13,111 nt of DNA from JBDRZD01 sp964623395. GTDB taxonomy: Bacteria; Hydrothermota; Hydrothermia; Hydrothermales; Hydrothermaceae. The stretch spans positions 1 through 13,111 of the forward strand of contig CAZUSI010000040.1 in NCBI GenBank assembly GCA_964623395.1. The letters run 5' to 3'. How positions within the stretch are numbered: position 1 is the stretch's first letter; the number at the start of each line of letters is the position of its first letter. Under the pieces are notes generated by a model. That model saw only the letters and a program-made list of their open reading frames with translations, was not told the origin of the DNA and searched no databases. A program made the translations under genes and the position numbers. Below are positions 7,803-13,111 of this stretch, one piece after another.

Positions 7803-8031
7803 AAAATTCAGAATAAATGAAAAGGATACAGGTTCTCCTAGTGTTCAAATAGCACTTATAACTCAAAGAATAAGAGAATTGACTGCCCATTTAAAAAAGC
7901 ATAAAAAGGATATACATTCAAGATATGGACTTATAAAACTTGTTGGTAAAAGGAGGAGACTCTTAAGATATTTAAAAGATACCGATTTCAAAAAATATAA
8001 AGAAGTTTTACAAAAATTAAGGAGGATGTAA
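7771..8031 (+). CDS. rpsO: 30S ribosomal protein S15
   Basis: S15 is a primary binder of the 16S rRNA central domain and contributes to a subunit bridge. The 86 residues are close to the usual 88-89. Signature blocks are intact: DTGSPSVQIALITQRI (about 19-34), LTAHLKKHKKDIHSRYGL (about 37-54), and LVGKRRRLLRYLKDTD (about 57-72). The classical DHHSRRG reads DIHSRYG. The start lies within ribF and has a perfect Shine-Dalgarno. There is no separate leader in which a standard S15 autoregulatory RNA could sit, so any feedback control would have to use ribF coding sequence. The rpsO-pnp pair is conserved in most bacteria. Confidence 0.97.
   Translation: MEKALKQKIIEKFRINEKDTGSPSVQIALITQRIRELTAHLKKHKKDIHSRYGLIKLVGKRRRLLRYLKDTDFKKYKEVLQKLRRM
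8019..8025 (+). promoter_or_regulatory. Shine-Dalgarno for pnp, embedded in the end of rpsO
   Basis: AAGGAGG encodes part of the final residues of S15 (K-L-R-R-M) and sits 12 bases before the pnp ATG at 8038. The two functions share the same bases. Confidence 0.65.
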
Positions 8032-8037
8032 AGAGTT

Positions 8038-9948
8038 ATGGAAAGTATAAAATTAAAAATAGGTGAGGAAGAAATTTTTCTTGAGGCTCAAAAAGTTGCA
8101 AAACAAGCTGATTCAAGCGTTCTTCTAAAATATGGAGACAATGTATTGCTTATAACATGTGTTTCAAAAGAGACAGAAGAAAAAAGGGATTTTTTGCCTC
8201 TTCTTGTTGAATATAGAGAACAAACATATGCAGCAGGTAAAATTCCNNNNNNNNNNNNNNNNNNNNNNNNNNNNNNNNNNNNNNNNNNNNNNNNNNNNNN
8301 NNNNNNNNNNNNNNNNNNNNNNNNNNNNNNNNNNNNNNNNNNNNNNAGTGATTTTAATCTTCTAATTGCTGGAAAAAATGGACAGATAGGGATGGTTGAA
8401 TTTCAAGGTAAAGAGATAAAAGAAGAAATTATAGTTAAGGCAATAGAATTTGCAATGCCCTATATTGATGAAATTATAGAGGCACAAAACATTTTAAAAA
8501 ATAAGTTAAATAAAGAGAAAAAAGAAGGACAAAGAATAGTTTTGGAGAAAGAGATTTATAATAAAATAAATGATTATAAAAACGAATTGGAGGATGCACT
8601 CTTTATTCCAGAAAAAGGGTTAAGGGAAAAGATTTTAAAAGAAGTAGAAGAAAAAATAATAAAAAATCTAATTGAAATTTTTCCTGAAAAGGAAAAAGAA
8701 ATAAATTATGCACTTTTTGAATTTGAAAGAAAAATTGTTAGAGAGAAAATAATAAAAGAAAGGAAAAGGATGGATGGTAGAAAAGAGGATGAGATAAGAC
8801 CTATAAGTTGTGAAGTTGGAATTTTGCCAAGGACACATGGCTCTGCTCTTTTTACAAGGGGACAAACCCAAGCACTCGTTGTAACAACACTTGGAACAAA
8901 AGAAGATGAACAAAGACTTTCTGAACTTGAACCAGAGGAAAGGAAAAGATTTATGCTACATTACAACTTCCATCCTTTTTCAGTCGGAGAAATAAAACCC
9001 CTTAAAGGACCTTCAAGAAGAGAAATAGGACATGGAAATCTTGCTGAAAAGGCAATTGAACCACTTATTCCAAGTGAAGAAGAATTTCCCTATACAATTA
9101 GGGTTGTTTCTGATATACTTGAATCAAATGGCTCTTCGTCAATGGCAACTGTTTGTGGTGCATCCCTTTCTTTAATGGATGCAGGCATTCCAATTTATTC
9201 ACATGTTGCAGGTATTTCAATAGGTCTTGTAGAAGAGAATGGAGAATATGTTCTATTAACAGATATAATAGGAGCAGAAGACCATTTCGGGGATATGGAC
9301 TTTAAAGTAGCAGGAACAAAAAAGGGAGTAACAAGTATTCAGTTAGATTTAAAGAGGGAGGGACTTCCATTGGACATATTTGAAAAGGCACTTGAAAAAG
9401 CAAAAAATGCAAGAGAATTCATAATTGATATTATGGAAAAAACAATAAAAGAACCGAGAAAGGAACTCTCAAGATTTGCACCAAAAGTTACTGCCTTTTT
9501 CATACCAAAAGAAAAAATAGGAGAAGTTATAGGAACTGGTGGAAGGGTAATTAAAAAAATTATTGAAAAAACAAATGTGAAAATAGATATTGAAGATGAA
9601 AGTGGAAAAGTTACAATTTATTCATCTGAATATGATAACATTGAAGAGGCAAAAAGGATGATTGAAGAAATAGTTCAGGAAATTGAAATTGGAAAAATTT
9701 ATTTTGGGAAAGTAATCAAAATACTGCCTTATGGAGTAATTGTTGAAATATTTCCAAATAAAGTTGGATTTGTTCATATTTCTGAACTTTCAGAAAAAAA
9801 GATTAAAAATGTTCAGGAAGTTGTTAAACTTCACGATGAAATAATGGTTAAAGTTCTTGAAATTGATGAATATGGAAGATTAAAACTTTCAAGAAAACAG
9901 GCAATTCAGGAAGGATTTATAGGAATTGATAGGAAAAAATCTTTATAA
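8038..9948 (+). CDS. pnp: Polyribonucleotide nucleotidyltransferase (PNPase), interrupted by an assembly gap
   Basis: PNPase degrades RNA 3' to 5' using phosphate and works in a trimer. The first RNase PH domain starts normally and reaches YREQTYAAGKIP (to nt 8246), then is cut by the N run. It resumes at SDFNLLIAGKNGQIGM. Next come the all-helical linker and the second RNase PH domain, with GPSRREIGHGNLAEKAI, SNGSSSMATVCGASLSLMD and the catalytic GDMDFKVAG (the two aspartates are encoded at nt 9292-9300). A KH domain (IGTGGR at nt 9529-9546) and an S1 domain (from about nt 9690 to 9905) follow. The gap hides the FFRREGRPS-type segment. As written the ORF is 636 codons; by comparison with E. 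coli PNPase roughly 97 residues belong in the gap, restoring about 700. The end overlaps the M16 gene by 23 bases. Confidence 0.96.
   Translation: MESIKLKIGEEEIFLEAQKVAKQADSSVLLKYGDNVLLITCVSKETEEKRDFLPLLVEYREQTYAAGKIXXXXXXXXXXXXXXXXXXXXXXXXXXXXXXXXXXSDFNLLIAGKNGQIGMVEFQGKEIKEEIIVKAIEFAMPYIDEIIEAQNILKNKLNKEKKEGQRIVLEKEIYNKINDYKNELEDALFIPEKGLREKILKEVEEKIIKNLIEIFPEKEKEINYALFEFERKIVREKIIKERKRMDGRKEDEIRPISCEVGILPRTHGSALFTRGQTQALVVTTLGTKEDEQRLSELEPEERKRFMLHYNFHPFSVGEIKPLKGPSRREIGHGNLAEKAIEPLIPSEEEFPYTIRVVSDILESNGSSSMATVCGASLSLMDAGIPIYSHVAGISIGLVEENGEYVLLTDIIGAEDHFGDMDFKVAGTKKGVTSIQLDLKREGLPLDIFEKALEKAKNAREFIIDIMEKTIKEPRKELSRFAPKVTAFFIPKEKIGEVIGTGGRVIKKIIEKTNVKIDIEDESGKVTIYSSEYDNIEEAKRMIEEIVQEIEIGKIYFGKVIKILPYGVIVEIFPNKVGFVHISELSEKKIKNVQEVVKLHDEIMVKVLEIDEYGRLKLSRKQAIQEGFIGIDRKKSL
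8247..8346. other. Assembly gap (100 N) inside pnp
   Basis: Exactly 100 undetermined bases. The flanking frames happen to agree with 100, but the missing PNPase segment in well-known homologs is about 97 residues, so the real gap is probably near 290 bases. This is a placeholder, not a measured length. Confidence 0.95.
9908..9914 (+). promoter_or_regulatory. Shine-Dalgarno for the TTG-initiated M16 gene
   Basis: AGGAAGG within the end of pnp, 11 bases before the TTG at 9926. It supports the TTG as the start of the peptidase gene. Confidence 0.5.
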
Positions 9949-11194
9949 AAAATCAGTTATTGACGGATTAAGGATAATTTCTGAAAAAATTCCTGGATTT
10001 AAAAGTGCAAGTATTGGTGCCTTTATTTTAACCGGTGTAAGGGATGAAGATGATGAAAATTTAGGAATAACTCATTTTATAGAGCATATGATATTTAAAG
10101 GAACAGAAAAAAGGAGTCCTTATGAAATATCAAGAGAAATAGAAGATAGAGGGGGAATAATTGATGCCTTCACTGCAAAGGAGATGATGGCGGTATATTC
10201 AAAAGTTCTTGGTGAAGATATTGAAATTGCAATTGATGTTATAGGAGATTTATTTTCAAATCCAATTTTTAGAGAAGAGGATATAGAAAAGGAAAAAAAT
10301 GTTGTAATAGAAGAATATAAAGAATTTTTAGATGACCCTGAAGAGGTTTTACATTCAACTTTATATGAATCTCTTTTTCCTTCTCATCCTCTATCAAAGG
10401 AAATACTTGGAAAAGAAGAAACAATAAAAAATTTTACAAGGGAAAAAGTTTTAAATTATTGGGAAAAAATTTTTTTTCCTGAAAATTTTGTGATAATAGG
10501 GGTTGGCGATATTGAACATGAAAAATTTGTTGAAGAAACTTTAAAAAATTTCAAATTTAAGAAAAAAACAGGTTCAATTTTTAAAAGAGAATATCCTTTT
10601 GAAAAACCAAAACCAAAATTGAAAATTTATCCCCATTTAAATCAAATCCAATGCATAATTGCTTTTAGAACATTTGGATTTAAAGATAAAAGAAGGTATC
10701 ACTTAATGGTATCAAATAGTGTAATAGGTGGAAATATGAGTTCAAGACTTTTTCAAAAGTTAAGGGAAGAAAAAGGACTTGTATATTCAATTTCCTCATT
10801 TGTAGATTTCCATAGGGATGCAGGAATATTTGGAATTTCTTTTAGTGCAGAGCCAAAAAATTTAAAGGAAACAGTTATTACATTAAAAGAAGAAATAGAA
10901 ATTTTAAAAGAAAAGGGGCTTGAAAAAAAGGAACTTGAAAGAGCAAAAAGCTTTTCTCTTGGTAATTTGGCAATTTCTCTTGAAAATACAGAGACTCGCC
11001 TTATAAGACTCGCAAACCTTGAAATTTATCTTGAAAAATATTTAGAAGTTGAAGAAGTAATAGATGAAATAAAAAATATAAAGTTAGAAGAAATAAATGA
11101 GACATTATATCAAATTATTGATAAGGAAAGGATGGGGATATCTATTTGTTCTCCTTCTGAAAAATATTTTGATATCTTGAATTTAATATTTTAA
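9926..11194 (+). CDS. M16 family zinc metallopeptidase (MlpA/processing-peptidase-like)
   Basis: This is a 422-residue, single-chain M16 protein, the usual size for the M16B group. The inverted zinc motif HxxEH is H50-F-I-E53-H54 (THFIEHMIFKGTEKRS). The third zinc ligand is the Glu in NVVIEEYKEFLDDP, about residue 130. The C-terminal non-catalytic half carries the REEKGLVYSISSF block (about 288-300), typical of active members. No signal peptide is seen, so it is probably cytoplasmic. The start is TTG: an in-frame stop at 9920-9922 and the absence of any ATG before residue 55 leave no other canonical choice, and it yields a natural N-terminus (LYKKSVIDGLRIISEKIPG). An M16 gene close downstream of pnp is common (mlpA in Bacillus). 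The physiological substrate is unknown. Confidence 0.92.
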   Translation: MIGKNLYKKSVIDGLRIISEKIPGFKSASIGAFILTGVRDEDDENLGITHFIEHMIFKGTEKRSPYEISREIEDRGGIIDAFTAKEMMAVYSKVLGEDIEIAIDVIGDLFSNPIFREEDIEKEKNVVIEEYKEFLDDPEEVLHSTLYESLFPSHPLSKEILGKEETIKNFTREKVLNYWEKIFFPENFVIIGVGDIEHEKFVEETLKNFKFKKKTGSIFKREYPFEKPKPKLKIYPHLNQIQCIIAFRTFGFKDKRRYHLMVSNSVIGGNMSSRLFQKLREEKGLVYSISSFVDFHRDAGIFGISFSAEPKNLKETVITLKEEIEILKEKGLEKKELERAKSFSLGNLAISLENTETRLIRLANLEIYLEKYLEVEEVIDEIKNIKLEEINETLYQIIDKERMGISICSPSEKYFDILNLIF

Positions 11195-11206
11195 AGATTT
11201 TATAAT
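11177..11206 (+). promoter_or_regulatory. Candidate promoter ahead of the PASTA gene
   Basis: TTGAAT (11177-11182) and a perfect TATAAT (11201-11206) are 18 bases apart. They straddle the end of the M16 gene in the only sizeable intergenic spacer inside the cluster. Transcription would begin near 11213 and give a leader of about 20 nt that includes a strong ribosome site. The -35 matches 4 of 6 consensus bases, and AT-richness makes chance matches likely. Confidence 0.4.
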
Positions 11207-11218
11207 TAATAATTTAAG

Positions 11219-11228
11219 AAGGAGGTGA
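11219..11228 (+). promoter_or_regulatory. Strong Shine-Dalgarno for the PASTA gene
   Basis: AAGGAGGTGA, an extended perfect anti-16S match, lies 4 bases before the ATG at 11233. It is the longest such match in the window and indicates independent, efficient initiation. Confidence 0.8.
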
Positions 11229-11232
11229 GAAT

Positions 11233-12009
11233 ATGATTGATGCGGTAAAAGCAATATGGATATCCTTTTTTATGTCAATCCTTTCAGGAGTAGTAATATG
11301 TTTTTGTTTTTATTTTTTCATAATGCCAAATTTACCTCCTCCAGCAACTTGGGGGATTAAAAAAGGAGAACAAAAAATTGAAGTTCCCAATTTTGTAGGT
11401 GTTCATCCAAATCAGGCAAAAATAACTGCTGAAGAAAAGGGGTTACTTATTGTAATTGCCGGGGAAGAAGAGAATGAAAATTTTCCTGAAGGTATAATTG
11501 TAAGACAAACTCCTCTTCCAGGCTCCTTTTTACCACCCGGAGGCGCAATAAATGTGTATATAGCAAAGAAAGAAAAAAAGGAGGAAATGGTTAGAGTGCC
11601 ATTTGTTAAAGGACTTTCTCTTGCAATTGCTCAGAACCAAATAACAAATGCAGGTCTTACAATTGAAAAAATTGAAAACATAAATTCAGATTCTATACCA
11701 AAAGGACATGTTATTAAAACATTGCCACCTGAAGGAAGTAATGTTTCTAAAAATACACCAATTACAATATTTGTTAGTTCTGGAGCAAATCTTGTAGTTG
11801 TTCCAAATCTAATTGGTAAATATTTCCCTTCAGCATTAACACTTCTTGAAGAAAGGGGACTTGATGCAGGAAAAGTAAGAAGAGTTCTTTCAACAGAACA
11901 TCCTGAAAATATGATAATTGACCAGAGCCCTCGTCCAGGGGAAAAGGTTCCAAAAGGTTCAAAGGTAAACATTGTTGTAGCAACAGTTGAAGAAGAAATA
12001 AAGTATTAA
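11233..12009 (+). CDS. Membrane-anchored triple-PASTA domain protein, no kinase
   Basis: A 258-residue protein with one N-terminal membrane segment (about 8-31) and a short Pro-rich linker. Three PASTA repeats follow at about 48-112, 119-183 and 187-250. Each repeat shows the family pattern: a VPxFVG/VPFVKG/VPNLIG opening, an A...E..GL helix, a P-G hairpin (TPLPGSFLPPGG, LPPEGSNVSKN, SPRPGEKVPKGS) and a closing I.V.VA strand. No kinase or transpeptidase domain precedes them. The topology would place the repeats outside the cytoplasmic membrane. PASTA domains in Ser/Thr kinases and penicillin-binding proteins bind muropeptides or regulate wall synthesis; a wall-sensing or scaffold role here is inference. 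Its stop overlaps the apparent start of the next gene. Confidence 0.88.
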   Translation: MIDAVKAIWISFFMSILSGVVICFCFYFFIMPNLPPPATWGIKKGEQKIEVPNFVGVHPNQAKITAEEKGLLIVIAGEEENENFPEGIIVRQTPLPGSFLPPGGAINVYIAKKEKKEEMVRVPFVKGLSLAIAQNQITNAGLTIEKIENINSDSIPKGHVIKTLPPEGSNVSKNTPITIFVSSGANLVVVPNLIGKYFPSALTLLEERGLDAGKVRRVLSTEHPENMIIDQSPRPGEKVPKGSKVNIVVATVEEEIKY

Positions 12010-13111
12010 AAGAATAGATTTTCATATATTAAAATCCTTTTTAATAAATTTTATAGGAGCAAATTTAATCCTTTTAATGATTCTTTTACTTAATAAATTA
12101 TTTGATATAGCAGATTTAATCGTAAAAAAGAATGTTCCCTTAAATGAAGTATTAAAATTAATAATATTTTCGCTCCCTTTTATGATAGCATTAACTATTC
12201 CAATGAGTGTTCTTATTGCCTCAATTTCACTTTTTGGAAGATATGCACAGGATTTTGAAATTATGGGATATGCTTCTTGTGGCATATCTCTTTTTAGAGT
12301 TTCAAGAGCACCCTTTTTTTTCTCAATATTTCTTTTTATTACAATGATATTTTTTAACTCCTATATAGTTCCAGAAAGCAATCATAAATTGAAAAATATA
12401 TTGTTTGATATATATCAAAAAAGACCTGCAATGAGCTTAAAAACAGGAATTTTTAATGAAATTGAAAATTATAAAATTTATATAGGGGAAAAGGATGATA
12501 AAATTTCTTTATTAAAGGATATAAAAATAAATGAGAAAAAAGAAGATGGATATAGAATAATAGTTGCTGAAAAGGGTAAAATTTCTTCAGAGAAGGATGA
12601 ATCCATTGTATTTGAACTTAATAAGGGATTTATTCAAGAGATTGGAAAAGATAGGGAAATTTTAAGGGAACTAAGATTTGAAAAATATGTGGTTAAAATA
12701 CCAATTGAAAAGGAAAAGGTAAAGGAAATAAGAATTTCAAGGTCTGATAGAGAAATGAATATAAAAATGATTTTGAAGGAGATAAGGAAATTAAAGAAGG
12801 TATTAAAAAAAGAAAAATATAATAAATATATAAAATTGCAGATAAATAGGTTTGAGGTTGAACTTCAAAAAAAATTTGCGATTCCATTTGCAAGTATTGT
12901 ATTTATTTTAATTGGGGTAGGAATAGCAAAAAAATTTGGTAAAGGTGGTTATGGAAGTGCTTTTGGAATAAGTTTATTTATATTTACCTTTTACTATATA
13001 TGTCTTGTTGGTGGGGAAGAACTTTCAGATGCAGGTAAGTTAAACCCATTTATCTCAATATGGTTTCCAAACATAATTTCTTTAATTTTTGGAATAATAC
13101 TTATGAAGAAA
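12005..13111 (+). CDS. LptF/LptG (YjgP/YjgQ) family permease, 3' end outside window
   Basis: The frame stays open for 369 codons to the window's last base. Predicted membrane helices lie at about 10-30, 52-76, 102-122, 291-308, 317-336 and 350-367, with a periplasmic domain between the third and fourth (about 130-285). This is the LptF/LptG fold, which with LptB extracts lipopolysaccharide from the inner membrane. Family-like blocks: LFDIADLIVKKNVPL (32-46), PMSVLIASISLFGRYAQD (66-83), EIMGYASCGISLFR (85-98), VPESN (122-126), and ELQKKFAIPFASIVFILIGV (286-305). F and G cannot be told apart. An in-frame stop lies just upstream (11999-12001) and the first ATG is at 12077, inside the first helix. 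An ATT at 12005, overlapping the PASTA stop, gives the natural N-terminus KRIDFHILKSFL. At 369 residues it must be close to complete. Confidence 0.88.
   Translation, partial: MKRIDFHILKSFLINFIGANLILLMILLLNKLFDIADLIVKKNVPLNEVLKLIIFSLPFMIALTIPMSVLIASISLFGRYAQDFEIMGYASCGISLFRVSRAPFFFSIFLFITMIFFNSYIVPESNHKLKNILFDIYQKRPAMSLKTGIFNEIENYKIYIGEKDDKISLLKDIKINEKKEDGYRIIVAEKGKISSEKDESIVFELNKGFIQEIGKDREILRELRFEKYVVKIPIEKEKVKEIRISRSDREMNIKMILKEIRKLKKVLKKEKYNKYIKLQINRFEVELQKKFAIPFASIVFILIGVGIAKKFGKGGYGSAFGISLFIFTFYYICLVGGEELSDAGKLNPFISIWFPNIISLIFGIILMKK

Noticed and set aside
2207..8052. Shared start sequence ATGGAAAGTAT in nusA (2207) and pnp (8038)
   Set aside because: An 11-base match at two start codons, both encoding Met-Glu-Ser-Ile, in a low-GC genome with strong codon bias is easily coincidental. 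No further similarity surrounds it.
11195..11232. Possible terminator between the M16 and PASTA genes
   Set aside because: The spacer is almost pure A/T with no GC-rich inverted repeat or trailing T-run; it looks like a promoter and ribosome site.
12022..12285. Minus-strand 87-codon frame near the right end, where no plus-strand gene is obvious at first sight
   Set aside because: The plus strand encodes a clear LptF/LptG permease across the same bases. It is easy to miss because of the non-ATG start and the open 3' end.
1..13111. CRISPR, tRNA, mobile element, defence or secondary-metabolite genes
   Set aside because: None is visible. All the coding space is taken by recognisable housekeeping or envelope genes, and no repeats longer than chance expectation for AT-rich DNA stand out by eye.

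Overview
The window is a single block of core information-processing genes, all on the + strand, packed so tightly that most neighbours overlap. The DNA is very AT-rich (by eye around 30% GC). The coding strand is purine-rich, the proteins are loaded with Lys, Glu and Ile, and arginine is written almost always AGA/AGG. That composition suggests an uncultured, probably thermophilic bacterium. A trailing LptF/LptG-type permease argues for a diderm (outer-membrane) cell. I cannot name the phylum from sequence alone. Two runs of exactly 100 N show this is a scaffolded, probably metagenomic, assembly.

Layout: proS (prolyl-tRNA synthetase) - rimP - nusA - infB (broken by the first N gap) - DUF503/YlxP - rbfA - truB - ribF - rpsO - pnp (broken by the second N gap) - M16 zinc peptidase - a membrane-anchored triple-PASTA protein - an LptF/LptG family permease that runs off the right edge. 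This is nearly the gene order of Bacillus subtilis (proS-polC-rimP-nusA-ylxR-ylxQ-infB-ylxP-rbfA-truB-ribC-rpsO-pnpA-ylxY-mlpA), minus polC, ylxR, ylxQ and ylxY. It is therefore an old, conserved cluster with a cell-envelope tail.

Functionally the first ten genes cover tRNA charging, 30S maturation (RimP, RbfA, S15), transcription elongation and antitermination (NusA), translation initiation (IF2), tRNA pseudouridylation (TruB), flavin cofactor synthesis (RibF) and RNA decay (PNPase). The last three look like a processing protease and envelope genes. Only two intergenic spots are long enough for a promoter: upstream of proS (1-41) and between the M16 peptidase and the PASTA gene (11195-11232). 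Both contain a TATAAT hexamer. I see no rho-independent terminator, tRNA, rRNA, CRISPR, insertion sequence or phage gene.

I do not find an undescribed system here. The points worth a second look are small: a forced non-AUG (ATT) start for the LptF/G gene, a degenerate GxxG loop in the second KH domain of NusA, a kinase-less PASTA protein coupled to an Lpt permease gene, a possible nearly leaderless proS transcript, a short RbfA tail, and two assembly gaps whose true lengths cannot both be 100.
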